Both the position numbers and the translations under genes were made by a program. Shown in pieces: positions 42,913-51,098 of a stretch of DNA of 64,000 nt (position 1 is its first letter; the number at the start of each line of letters is the position of its first letter). The notes below the pieces were generated by a model, which ran no database searches, was not told the origin of the DNA, and worked only from the letters and a program-made list of their open reading frames with translations. The DNA is from a bacterium. Lineage in GTDB: Bacteria; Pseudomonadota; Alphaproteobacteria; Rhodobacterales; Rhodobacteraceae. Where the stretch lies: assembly GCA_016124195.1 (NCBI GenBank), contig WGOE01000010.1:121662-185661 (forward strand), in the 5' to 3' direction.

Positions 42913-43598
42913 GCGGCCTGGTCCCGCAAGCTCAGCGCGAAATCGGCCACTTCGGCCAGCGAGGTGCCGGTCCGGTCGGGGGTGACGCCCAGCCTTTCGG
43001 CCGGAAGCCCATGCCGGTTGAGCCAGAAGGTGCGATAGCCGAACCACGTCGCCCCGCAGATGTCCCAGCCGTTGCAGGACACAAACAGGATTTCTCCCGC
43101 AGGGCAGCCGAAGGTGTCGGGACCCATCCGATAGGCCTCGGGTGCGGTCTTGAAGCGGCGCACGGCATCGGCGCTGAGGATATGGTCGAAGACCCCGCCG
43201 AGCCCCGCCGCCCCGACCGCCTGATCCAGCATCGCGGGCGTGCCGTTCGACAGGATGGCCATCGGCAGGGCCGCGGCCTTCAGGCGTTGCAGGACGCCCA
43301 CAACCTCGGGAAAGGCCGCGAGCCGGGCATATTGCCCCATCAGGCGCGCCTTGTCGGCCGCGGTCAGGCTTTGGCCCAGAAGGTCGCAGGTATAGTCCAG
43401 CGCATCCTGCGTCACCTGCCAGAAATCGGCATAACGGTCGCAGAGCGTGCGCACGCGCGTGTATTCGATCTGCTTGTCGCGCCACACCATGGCGATCCGC
43501 GCACCCTGGCCCGGAAAAAGCTCTTCGGCGAGACTGCCGATCGAGAAGACATCGAAAAGCGTGCCATAGGCGTCGAAGGCGATGGCTCTGAGCGGCAT
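42900..43598 (-). CDS. Haloacid dehalogenase type II
   Basis: A 232-residue HAD enzyme. Nucleophile Asp9 lies in FDAYGTLFD, Ser/Asn in ILSNGTPAML, Lys in RRFKTAPEAYR and the final motif in FVSCNGWDICGATWFGY, the full set for L-2-haloacid dehalogenase. Such enzymes hydrolyse 2-haloacids to 2-hydroxyacids, though many bacterial members act as phosphatases. AGGAG precedes the ATG at 43598. It is divergent from the Rieske oxygenase (155 bp between). Confidence 0.9.
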   Translation of the reverse strand: MPLRAIAFDAYGTLFDVFSIGSLAEELFPGQGARIAMVWRDKQIEYTRVRTLCDRYADFWQVTQDALDYTCDLLGQSLTAADKARLMGQYARLAAFPEVVGVLQRLKAAALPMAILSNGTPAMLDQAVGAAGLGGVFDHILSADAVRRFKTAPEAYRMGPDTFGCPAGEILFVSCNGWDICGATWFGYRTFWLNRHGLPAERLGVTPDRTGTSLAEVADFALSLRDQAAQVG

Positions 43599-43753
43599 GG
43601 GGACTCCTGGCAAGCGGTCTGGCGCGGCGATCTTCGCGGTCTTGCCCGGCGCTGTCCATGGGCTGAACGTGGCAGTCGCTCCGAAATTCGATTGCCTCTG
43701 CCCCCGGTTCGCGGGCACACTGCGCCAACCGTTTCCCCAGTGCGAGATCCTTG

Positions 43754-44908
43754 ATGACCCGGCACGACCCCGCCCTTGCCGACCCCGCCAAAACCGCGAT
43801 GGCCGAGTTGCGCGCCAATGTCTCGGTCCCGTTCGAGCGGGCCTATGCCATGCCGAAATCGGTCTATACCTCGCCCGAATTCGCCGAGGCCGAACTGAAG
43901 CACATCTTCGCCCGGGATTGGCTGTCGGCCGGGCGCGCCGATACCTTGAAAGAGCCGGGCGATTATCTGACCATGACCATCGCCGGAGAGCCCGTCATCA
44001 TCCTGCGCGACCGCGAGGGGCAATTGCGCGGCATGTCGAATGTCTGCCGGCACCGGATGTCGACCCTCCTGGAGGGGCGCGGGCATGTGCGGTCGATCGT
44101 GTGCCCCTATCATGCCTGGACCTACAATCTGGACGGGTCGCTGCGCGGGGCGCCGGCGATGGCGGCCAATGAAAACTTCTGCAAGGAAAACATCGCCTTG
44201 CCTGCGGTAAGGGTCGAAGATTGGCTAGGCTGGATCATGGTCACGCTGAACCCCGATGCGCCCTCGCCCCATGCGGCGCTGGCCGATGTGGAAAAGCTGG
44301 TCGGCTATCTGGACATGGGGTCCTATTCCGAGACCTTCCGCGAGACCTTCCGCTGGAACACCAACTGGAAGGTGCTGGCCGAGAATTTCATGGAAAGCTA
44401 TCACCTGCCGGTCTGCCACGCCGGCACGATCGGCGGGTCGGTCGATCTGATGAAGATGACCTGCCCCGAGGGTTCGCCCGCGTTCAACTATCATTACATC
44501 GTCAAGAACGACACGGTGCCGCTGTCGTTGGCCCATCCGTCCAACACCACGCTCAAGGGCGACGAGCGGCGGCTGACCTGGCTTCTGGCGATCTATCCCG
44601 CGTTGCTGATCACGCTGACGCCGGGCTATTTCTGGTATCTGTGCCTGACGCCGGTCGGCCCCGATCAGGTCGACGTGCTTTATGGCGGCGGGATGAGTGC
44701 CGACTGGATGGCGGACCCCGAGGCCGCCTCTCATCTGGCCACGGTCAAGGCGCTCTTGGACGATGTGAACATCGAGGACAAGGGCTGTGTCGAGAAGGTG
44801 TACCGCGGGCTGCTGGCGGGCCTGTCCGAACCCGGTCCGCTGAGCCATCTGGAACGGCCGAATTTCGAATTTGCGACCTATATCGCCTCGAAGATGCCGC
44901 AGGCTTGA
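43754..44908 (+). CDS. Rieske non-haem iron oxygenase alpha subunit
   Basis: A 384-residue ring-hydroxylating-type oxygenase. The Rieske cluster ligands are Cys98/His100 (NVCRHRM) and Cys117/His120 (CPYHAWTYNLDG). The mononuclear iron site is His217 and His222 (ESYHLPVCH) with an Asp near IEDKGCVEKVYRGL. The sequence resembles the betaine/carnitine demethylase group (GbcA, CntA) more than aromatic dioxygenases. No reductase or ferredoxin gene is adjacent, so its electron donor is encoded elsewhere. A methylated amine substrate is likely but inferred. Confidence 0.9.
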   Translation: MTRHDPALADPAKTAMAELRANVSVPFERAYAMPKSVYTSPEFAEAELKHIFARDWLSAGRADTLKEPGDYLTMTIAGEPVIILRDREGQLRGMSNVCRHRMSTLLEGRGHVRSIVCPYHAWTYNLDGSLRGAPAMAANENFCKENIALPAVRVEDWLGWIMVTLNPDAPSPHAALADVEKLVGYLDMGSYSETFRETFRWNTNWKVLAENFMESYHLPVCHAGTIGGSVDLMKMTCPEGSPAFNYHYIVKNDTVPLSLAHPSNTTLKGDERRLTWLLAIYPALLITLTPGYFWYLCLTPVGPDQVDVLYGGGMSADWMADPEAASHLATVKALLDDVNIEDKGCVEKVYRGLLAGLSEPGPLSHLERPNFEFATYIASKMPQA

Positions 44909-44938
44909 CCCCGGGGCGCAGGGTGCTAGGTGCCGCGC

Positions 44939-45643
44939 ATGATGCAGACTGCCCTGATCGTCAGCCACGGCCAGCCCTCTGACCCGGACCCGGCCGAAGC
45001 CGGGCTGGCCCTGTTGGCGGCACGGGTTTCAGCGTTTTTGCCGGGCTGGCGGGTGCGCAGTGCCACGCTGGCCAAACCCGGGGCGCTCGCCGCGGCGGTG
45101 GAGGGGGCGGCGGCCGGGCTGGTCTATCCGATGTTCATGGCGGGGGGCTGGTTTCCCACGGTCGAACTGCCGCGCCGGATGGCAGAGGCGGGGGCAGCGG
45201 GCTGGAGCTTTCTGCCGCCCTTCGGGATAGACGAGGCGGTTCAGGCGCTGGCCCTGCGCCTGACGCGCGAGGCGGCCGCGGATCTGGGGCAGGCTGCGCA
45301 GGAGACGCCGGTGCTGCTGGCGGCGCATGGGTCATTTCGCAGTGCGGCGCCGAGCGCGGTGGCGCAGGCCCTGGCCGAAAAGATGCGGCGCGCGGGGTTT
45401 GCCCGCGCCGAGGCCTATTTCATCGATCAGGAGCCGCGCATCGCCAGTGCGAGCGGCTTTGGCCCCGGGTCGGTCTGCCTGCCCTTCTTTGCGGCCGAGG
45501 GCGGCCATGTGGCGGATGACCTGCCCGCGGCCCTGACCGAGGCCGGGTTTGGCGGGCGGGTGCTGGCGCCCATGGGGCTTGCCCCGGAGGTTCCGGGCCT
45601 GATCGCTGCGGCCCTGCGGGAGGCGGCTGCCAGGATGGGGTGA
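44939..45643 (+). CDS. CbiX/SirB-like protein
   Basis: A 234-residue protein of the CbiX/chelatase superfamily. It has two half-domains, each beginning with a His-Gly pair: LIVSHGQPSD near residue 9 and VLLAAHGSFRSA near residue 130. Chelatases of this family insert Co or Fe into sirohydrochlorin or precorrin. No cobalamin or sirohaem genes are nearby, so metal and substrate are uncertain. ATG 44939 is favoured by AGG eight bases upstream. Its last codons (RMG, stop) lie in a repeat element. Confidence 0.8.
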   Translation: MMQTALIVSHGQPSDPDPAEAGLALLAARVSAFLPGWRVRSATLAKPGALAAAVEGAAAGLVYPMFMAGGWFPTVELPRRMAEAGAAGWSFLPPFGIDEAVQALALRLTREAAADLGQAAQETPVLLAAHGSFRSAAPSAVAQALAEKMRRAGFARAEAYFIDQEPRIASASGFGPGSVCLPFFAAEGGHVADDLPAALTEAGFGGRVLAPMGLAPEVPGLIAAALREAAARMG

Positions 45644-45657
45644 ACTCCCATCCTACC
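45632..45657. repeat. GATGGG/CCCATC hairpin element, copy 4
   Basis: AGGATGGG (45632-45639), a seven-base loop containing the TGA stop of the CbiX-like gene, and CCCATCCT (45647-45654), then ACC. Same family as 10877, 30849 and 34526, and again between convergent genes. Confidence 0.7.
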
Positions 45658-45736
45658 TAAATCAGACCTTGTGCGGGACGCGGCTGCCGGGACGAAGTAA
45701 CCCCTATCCTGCCTTGATCAGACCGTGTGCAGGTAG
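45643..45736. repeat. 56-bp-period duplication of the glutamine-synthetase-like gene end
   Basis: 45643-45680 and 45699-45736 are alike at 29 of 38 positions, including a shared AATCAGACC/GATCAGACC stretch. The second copy holds the stop codon and final residues of the glutamine-synthetase-like gene on the minus strand; the first copy lies beyond it. This points to a short tandem duplication that has since diverged. Confidence 0.6.
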
Positions 45737-47109
45737 AGGTCGAAATCAACCTCTGACACGGTGCGCATGACCCGGGCATATTCGGCCGACAGGATGGCCA
45801 CGAAGGTGCGGTGCATGTCGGTGCCGAGCGCCTTGGCCAGAAAGTCCGAAGCCTTGGCGGCCTCGATCGCCGAGCGCCAGTCAGGCGGGATCGCGGGGGC
45901 ATCGGCGCCATTGGCATAGCCGTCGCCGGTGGTTTCGGGGCCGGGGTCGATCTGATGCGCCAGACCGTGGCGGATGCCGGCCAGCACCGTGGCGCCGACC
46001 AGATAGGGATTGGCATCGACGCCGGCCGGGCGATGTTCGATCCGGCGGGCCTTGATGTCGCCGGCCGGGATGCGCAGTGCCACCGAGCGGTTGTTGACCC
46101 CCCAGGTCGGACTGACCGGCGCATAGGAATTGGACGCAAAGCGGCGCCAGGAATTGGCATGGGGCGCAAAGACCAGCATCGATTCGCCCATCGTGGCGCG
46201 CAAGCCGCCGATGGCATGACGGATCTTGTCGGACCACTGACCCTCGACCGCCTCGACCAGCACGTTGCGGCCTTGGGCATCCTGCAAGGAGACGTGGAAA
46301 TGCATGCCGGACCCGGCGTAATTCTCGTTCGGCTTGGCCATGAAACAGGCGGTCACACCATGGGTCCGGGCATTCATCCGCACGATGCGCTTCAGCCGCA
46401 TCAGGTCATCGGCGGCCTGCAGCACGTTTTCGCGGTAGTGCAGCGTCATCTCGTACTGGCCCGGCGCGAATTCCGAAATCAGCGTCTCGGCCTTGATGTC
46501 CAGAAGTTCGGCGGCCTTATAGATGTCGTTGAACAGGGGCAGCATGCCGTGCAGCTTGTCGACCGAATAGACATCGGTCTTGTTCGAGGTGCGCCCGTCC
46601 AGCACATCATGCGCCGGCACCATCTTGCCATCGGGGCCGCGCTGGTTTTCCAGAAGGAAGAATTCCAGCTCGAAGGCGCCGGCCGGATAGAGGCCCTCGG
46701 CCGCCATCGCATCGACCTGGGCCTGCAGGGCGTGGCGCGGGTCCGAGGTCATCGGATGGCCTTCAAGGTCATACATGCTCATCAGGACCTCGCCGCGCGG
46801 CGGGTTGGTCTTGTAGAGCGGCTTGAGCGTGCCGGGGATCGGCCAGGCACGCCGGTCGCCATCGCCCTGATCCCAGATCAGGCCGGTTTCATGGACATCC
46901 TCACCGCAGATGTCGAGCCCGAGGATCGAGATCGGCAACAGCCGCCCATTCTTGTAAAAAGACAAGAGTTCATGGCGACGGATGATCTTTCCCCGGCCAA
47001 TTCCGTTCGAATCATGCAAGACGATATCGAAGGCTTCGATCTCGGGATGGGCGGCGAGGAAGGCTTCGGCCTCGGCGGGGGTCGAACCGGAGGGGCTGGT
47101 CAGGGTCAT
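45718..47109 (-). CDS. Glutamine synthetase-like gamma-glutamyl-amine ligase
   Basis: A 463-residue member of the glutamine synthetase superfamily, of the type that ligates glutamate to an amine (PuuA-like). The N-domain (FDIVLHDSNGIGRGKIIRR) precedes the catalytic barrel with GAFELEFFLLEN, EFAPGQYEMTLHY, the AcFMAKPNENYAGSGMHFHVS segment and RIEHRPAGVDANPY. It lacks the adenylylation tyrosine pattern of housekeeping GlnA as far as I can see. It follows a class III aminotransferase on the same strand by 9 bp, a pair typical of polyamine or amine catabolism. Confidence 0.9.
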   Translation of the reverse strand: MTLTSPSGSTPAEAEAFLAAHPEIEAFDIVLHDSNGIGRGKIIRRHELLSFYKNGRLLPISILGLDICGEDVHETGLIWDQGDGDRRAWPIPGTLKPLYKTNPPRGEVLMSMYDLEGHPMTSDPRHALQAQVDAMAAEGLYPAGAFELEFFLLENQRGPDGKMVPAHDVLDGRTSNKTDVYSVDKLHGMLPLFNDIYKAAELLDIKAETLISEFAPGQYEMTLHYRENVLQAADDLMRLKRIVRMNARTHGVTACFMAKPNENYAGSGMHFHVSLQDAQGRNVLVEAVEGQWSDKIRHAIGGLRATMGESMLVFAPHANSWRRFASNSYAPVSPTWGVNNRSVALRIPAGDIKARRIEHRPAGVDANPYLVGATVLAGIRHGLAHQIDPGPETTGDGYANGADAPAIPPDWRSAIEAAKASDFLAKALGTDMHRTFVAILSAEYARVMRTVSEVDFDLYLHTV

Positions 47110-47118
47110 GGTCGGGGC

Positions 47119-48519
47119 TCACGTGGTCAGTTCGGTCAGCACTTCGTCGAAGGCGGCGATCAGGTTTTCGACCTGACGTTTCTTCGTGGCGGGGCTGATC
47201 AGCATCATGTTGTGGAAGGGGGCGATCAGGGCGCCGCGGTTCAGAAGGGCGGTGTGAAGGGCGGCCTCGACCTGCGGCTGGTGGGCGAGGGCGGCTTCGG
47301 ACCCGTTGTGCAGCGGGCCCGGGGCGCAGATGAATTCGACCCGGGCGCCGACGCGGACGACATGCCAGGGCAGGCCATGCACCGCAATCGCCGCCGCAAG
47401 GCCCGCGTGCAGGCGTTGGGCCAGCGTCTCCATGTGGTCATAGGCCTTGGGGGTCATGACCTCGGACAGGGTGGCTTCGAGGCAGGCGAATTGCAGCGGG
47501 TTGGCGGACAGCGTGGTGCCCATGCCGGAATGGCCCGGCGCGCGGGCGGCATTGGCGGTCTGGTAGCGGGTGGCCGTGGCCTCGGACAGGCCCCAGACGG
47601 CAGTGGGCAGGCCGCCCGCCACGCATTTGCCGACGACGAAGATGTCAGGCTGCAGCCCGTGCACCCGGGTATAGCCGCCGTAGCCGGTTGAAATCGTGTG
47701 GGTCTCGTCGATGATCAACAGCGCGCCGTAGCGGGTGGCGAGGCGGCGCAACCCCTCCAGAAAACCGGGCGCGGGCAGGACCATGCAGGAGTTGGTCATC
47801 ACCGGTTCGGTCAGGATCGCGGCCACATCGCCCGCGGCCAGCGCGGCCTCGACTGCGGCGAGGTCGTTGAATTCGCAGGCGACGGCCAGGGTCGACAGGT
47901 CGGTGACCTGACCCAGAAGGCCTGGGCGGTTGACCGTGCGCCCGTGGTCGAGCGTCACGAAGGCATCGTCCACCGTGCCGTGATAGCAACCGTTGAAGAC
48001 CAGAACCTTGGGCCGGCCGGTCACGGCGCGGGCCACGCGCAGGGCAAAGCGGTTGGCATCGGTGGCGGTGGTGGCGATCTGCCAGCGGAAGGGGCCGAAG
48101 ACCTCGCACAGGAGGCGGCCCGCCTCGAGCGCGGCTTCGGTCGGCAGCATGTAGGTCAGGCCGCGCCGCGCCTGCGCCCGGATCGCCTTGGCCACCGGGG
48201 CGGGCGAATGGCCGAACATCGACCCGGTGTCGCCGAAGCAGAAATCGTCGATGCGGTAGCCGTCGATGTCGGTGATCGTGGCACCCTCGGCCCGTTCGAC
48301 CAGGGGCAGATGCGGCATCGGCCAGTCTTTCATCCAGTGCAGCGGCACACCGTCGAGATAGACGCTGGCGGCCCGCTTCGCGGCAGCGGCCGAAAGCGGG
48401 CGGGTGCGGGCAAAGCGGCGCGCCTCGCGCTGGGCGAGGTCGGCGAGCCTTTCGCGCGACAGGCCGGCCACGACGTCGGCGCGGTTCGGGTCGGGGTCTG
48501 GCGTGTCGGGGGCGGGCAT
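47119..48519 (-). CDS. Class III aminotransferase
   Basis: A 466-residue PLP enzyme. The N-terminal FGDTGSMFGHSPAPVA, TATDANRFALRVAR (a TNSEA-like strand), IIDETHTISTGYGG for the PLP Asp, and VVGKCVAGGLP with the Schiff-base lysine mark it as class III; GTTLSANPLQFACLEA follows. Class III enzymes move the terminal amino group of diamines, GABA or omega-amino acids, and it may act on a product of the gamma-glutamyl-amine ligase encoded next. The ATG at 48519 has AGAGGA upstream. Upstream, 48557-48568 is a possible operator. Confidence 0.9.
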   Translation of the reverse strand: MPAPDTPDPDPNRADVVAGLSRERLADLAQREARRFARTRPLSAAAAKRAASVYLDGVPLHWMKDWPMPHLPLVERAEGATITDIDGYRIDDFCFGDTGSMFGHSPAPVAKAIRAQARRGLTYMLPTEAALEAGRLLCEVFGPFRWQIATTATDANRFALRVARAVTGRPKVLVFNGCYHGTVDDAFVTLDHGRTVNRPGLLGQVTDLSTLAVACEFNDLAAVEAALAAGDVAAILTEPVMTNSCMVLPAPGFLEGLRRLATRYGALLIIDETHTISTGYGGYTRVHGLQPDIFVVGKCVAGGLPTAVWGLSEATATRYQTANAARAPGHSGMGTTLSANPLQFACLEATLSEVMTPKAYDHMETLAQRLHAGLAAAIAVHGLPWHVVRVGARVEFICAPGPLHNGSEAALAHQPQVEAALHTALLNRGALIAPFHNMMLISPATKKRQVENLIAAFDEVLTELTT

Positions 48520-48556
48520 GACGGGTCCTCTGGCTTTGGCGCCGTTATGTCGCGAA

Positions 48557-48568
48557 ATTTGATCAAAT
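48557..48568. promoter_or_regulatory. ATTTGATCAAAT palindrome, possible GntR-type operator
   Basis: A perfect 12-base palindrome lies 38-49 bp upstream of the aminotransferase start. A second TTGATCAA occurs at 48832-48839. GntR/FadR-type repressors often bind such sites; an unlinked GntR gene is at 53895, but no link is proven. Confidence 0.45.
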
Positions 48569-48585
48569 GGAAGGAGGAAAGGGAA

Positions 48586-48628
48586 AGGGCGGCCCCGCGT
48601 GGTGTCAGAGGAACACCAGAGCCGCCCT
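48586..48628. other. Two-helix hairpin in the leader of the aminotransferase operon
   Basis: Outer stem AGGGCGGC (48586-48593)/GCCGCCCT (48621-48628), inner stem TGGTGT (48600-48605)/ACACCA (48613-48618), with an internal loop of six and two bases. In the minus-strand transcript it would lie 67-109 bases before the aminotransferase start. No T-run follows, so an attenuator or protein-binding leader is as likely as a terminator. Confidence 0.45.
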
Positions 48629-48899
48629 GAACCGAATTTTCCCAACCGGGTGCGTAACCGCGCCATGAGGCGAGCGGGGAGCCCTAAGGTCTTGCCACAC
48701 CGCATCCGCCACAATCAGCCGGACCAACAAGGCAGACTTTGGCGCGGTCGCGGCGGCTTGTCAAAGTTTCTGCTTAATTTCCATGCAAAGCGGAAACGGT
48801 TGGACGGATGGATCGCCATTGCACGCGCAGGTTGATCAATCGGCCGGGACCCGCGACGAATCAGCGGACGGATTGCGACGGAAAGCGGCGCCCCGATGG
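48629..48899. other. Intergenic region with no supported gene
   Basis: The stretch between the leader hairpin and the 50-residue small gene has short open frames on both strands, but none has a convincing start signal, length or residue pattern. It contains a TTGATCAA site at 48832-48839. The AT-richer patch at 48756-48795 could hold a minus-strand promoter for the aminotransferase operon. Confidence 0.4.
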
Positions 48900-49052
48900 T
48901 CAGCGCGCGGCGATGACCGAAGCCTTGTTTGGGCAGGCCGCAGGCTTCACCGTCTGCGGTCGCCGGCGCGTGGCGCGAAGCCAGGGCAGGGCGGGAAGCG
49001 GCTGGGCACTGGCGGTGATGGCGGAGTTGAGCCAGCGGCGGTCTTTGGTCAT
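48900..49052 (-). CDS. Small basic protein, 50 residues
   Basis: A short gene read as MTKDRRWLNSAITASAQPLP and onward to a TGA at 48900. The ATG at 49052 has AAAGGA four bases upstream, the best Shine-Dalgarno in this stretch. The N-terminal KDRRW, then the PLPALPW and an arginine-rich centre (RATRRRP), resemble small hypothetical proteins that I recall from many Rhodobacterales genomes. No signal peptide or membrane segment. Function unknown; the gene is isolated between the aminotransferase operon and pgeF. Confidence 0.6.
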   Translation of the reverse strand: MTKDRRWLNSAITASAQPLPALPWLRATRRRPQTVKPAACPNKASVIAAR

Positions 49053-49290
49053 GGTGTCCTTTGCCTGTCTTTGGGGATCCTGCCGCCAGCATGACAGCGC
49101 TTTGCGGCGTGGTTTTGGCGCTTGCAGGCGGGGCGCGAATTATTGCGGCTTGCGAAACAGTAGGATTGCGGCAGGGGTATTGTCCGCACAAGCCCTTGGC
49201 GATCTTGCACGAATTTCATCCAGTTCCCGGCGCGGCGCAGCGACTGTGGCCGATTTCGGGCCAAAGCGCCCGCGATCCTGCCGCAAAGAC

Positions 49291-50040
49291 CTAAAGCCGG
49301 ATGACCGAGATCAGGCGGCCGTAATCGGCCTCGCCGGCATGGGTGGTGCGGCGGAAGGAATAGAACCGCTCGGCATCGCGGTAGGTGCAATGCAGGCTCC
49401 ACTCGGCATAGCCGACGCCGGCGCTGCGCAGCCGGTGCAGGCCATAGCCCGGCAGGTCGAACAGCATGCGGTCCCCCGACCCGTTGATGAAAAAGCGCGC
49501 GGTCTGCGGGTCGTCATCGGTGAAGGTCTCGAAGAACTCGGGGCCGACCTCGTAGCTGGCCTGGCTGATCGTGGGGCCGATCACGGCAGAGATGTCGGCG
49601 CGCCGGGCGCCAAGAGCCTCCATCGCATCGACCGTCGCCTCGAGCACGCCATCGCGCGCGCCTCGCCATCCGGCATGGGCGGCACCGATCACGCCGGCCT
49701 TGGGATCGGCAAAGAGCACCGGCTGGCAATCGGCGGTCAGGATGCCAAGGCCGATGCCCGGCGTGGCTGTGACCATGGCATCGGCCTGCAGTCTTTCCGC
49801 AGGCACTTCGGTCAGGGTGACGACCTTGGTCGAATGGATCTGGGCCAGGCTGACCAGCGCCTCTTTCGCGAGCCCCAACGATTCGGCCACGCGGGCGCGG
49901 TTGATCATCACGGCCTCGGACAGGTCGCTGGACCCGGGGCCGCAGTTCAGCCCGGCGAAAATGCCCGAAGACGCGCCGCCTTTGCGCGTAAAGAAGCCGT
50001 GGCGCAGGGGAATCGCATCGGAGGTCAGGATTTCAAGCAT
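49291..50040 (-). CDS. pgeF: Purine nucleoside phosphorylase/laccase-domain protein (YfiH/PgeF)
   Basis: A 249-residue member of the multicopper-polyphenol-oxidase-like family (YfiH/LACC1). The metal/active-site triad is His69 (QIHS), Cys105 (LTADCQPV) and His122 (AAHAGWRG), with the spacing of E. coli YfiH, which corrects murein precursors with L-Ser and has purine nucleoside phosphorylase relatives. It is the last of the three-gene unit lgt-midA-pgeF; its ATG shares one base with the preceding stop (TGATG at 50038-50042). Confidence 0.93.
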   Translation of the reverse strand: MLEILTSDAIPLRHGFFTRKGGASSGIFAGLNCGPGSSDLSEAVMINRARVAESLGLAKEALVSLAQIHSTKVVTLTEVPAERLQADAMVTATPGIGLGILTADCQPVLFADPKAGVIGAAHAGWRGARDGVLEATVDAMEALGARRADISAVIGPTISQASYEVGPEFFETFTDDDPQTARFFINGSGDRMLFDLPGYGLHRLRSAGVGYAEWSLHCTYRDAERFYSFRRTTHAGEADYGRLISVIRL

Positions 50041-51098
50041 CAGGCGGTTCCGGGCGGAGGGGGGAAGCGGGCGGGATGAAGCGCCAGCACCTTGAACAAG
50101 GTTCCCATTTCCGTGGGCGCGGTCAAGCGGTGCGTGGCTGCCAGATGCGATTGCAGGGCCGCGCCCGACAGGTTTTGCGCGAGGCGGGCAGAGCGCTGGG
50201 CGATTCCCAGGGCGGTCAGCAGCGCGCCTTGGGTCGTATAGGCGTAGGCTGCGGGGCTTGCGGCATCGGCAAGGGCTGCGAAATCGACATGCGCGGTCAG
50301 ATCGGCCGCCCCGGGGGCGGCGAAAGGGTCCTCGGGCGCATGGGCGCGCAGGGCCTGAAACGTGTCGCCGAGCGAGCGCCAGCCGCCATAGTCGAGGATC
50401 AGCGCCGCCCCGCCCCGATCCGCGATGCGGCGCCCGATCCCGGCCATGATCGGGTCGGCGGCGGGGCAGGTCTCGACGATCTGGCCCTCGGCCGTGTCGG
50501 TCAGTCGGTCAGCCAGTTCTGCGACCGGCAGCACGGGGCCGAGGCCAAGGCCAAGCACATCGCCCGCAAGTCCGACCAGCCTTTCGCGCCAGGCGGGGCC
50601 CGTGCGCTGGAACTGGCGGATCGGCAGGGCATCGAAGAATTCATTGGCCAGAAGGAACAGCGGCAGGTCCGGCAGATCCTGCGCCGCACCCAGCCAGATC
50701 GGCGCATGGCCTTGCAAGGTGCGGGCCTGCAGGGCGCGCAGGCGGGGCGAGGCTTCGACCAGCGTCAACCGCATCCCGGCGTGAAAGCCCGGCACCCCGC
50801 GCGTGGCGCGCAGGACATCGGCCATCAGCGTGCCGCGACCGGGGCCCAGTTCAACCAGCGCGAAGGGCTGTGGCGCGCCCTGATCGAGCCAGCTTTGCGC
50901 GAGGCACAGTCCCAGAAGCTCGCCAAACATCTGCGATATCTCGGGCGCGGTGATGAAATCGCCGGTGCTGCCGAAGGGTTCGCGCGTGGTGTAATAGCCG
51001 TGTTCGGGGTGCAACAGGCATTCGGCCATGTAGTCGGCAAGGCGGATCGGCCCGTTGGCCCGGATGCGGGCCTTCAGGATCGCGGCCAGCGCCGTCAT
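50040..51098 (-). CDS. MidA/NDUFAF7-family protein arginine methyltransferase
   Basis: A 352-residue SAM-dependent methyltransferase of the MidA family. The conserved [40 protein letters not shown] opening, the SAM motif [16 protein letters not shown] and the NEFFDALPI motif are all there. The mitochondrial relative NDUFAF7 methylates an arginine of complex I, so a role in complex I assembly is likely. It overlaps lgt by 4 bp and pgeF by one base. Confidence 0.92.
   Translation of the reverse strand: MTALAAILKARIRANGPIRLADYMAECLLHPEHGYYTTREPFGSTGDFITAPEISQMFGELLGLCLAQSWLDQGAPQPFALVELGPGRGTLMADVLRATRGVPGFHAGMRLTLVEASPRLRALQARTLQGHAPIWLGAAQDLPDLPLFLLANEFFDALPIRQFQRTGPAWRERLVGLAGDVLGLGLGPVLPVAELADRLTDTAEGQIVETCPAADPIMAGIGRRIADRGGAALILDYGGWRSLGDTFQALRAHAPEDPFAAPGAADLTAHVDFAALADAASPAAYAYTTQGALLTALGIAQRSARLAQNLSGAALQSHLAATHRLTAPTEMGTLFKVLALHPARFPPPPGTA

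Noticed and set aside
49053..49290. Small open frames between the 50-residue gene and pgeF
   Set aside because: None has a ribosome binding site or believable residue pattern; no RNA gene or clear repeat was found.
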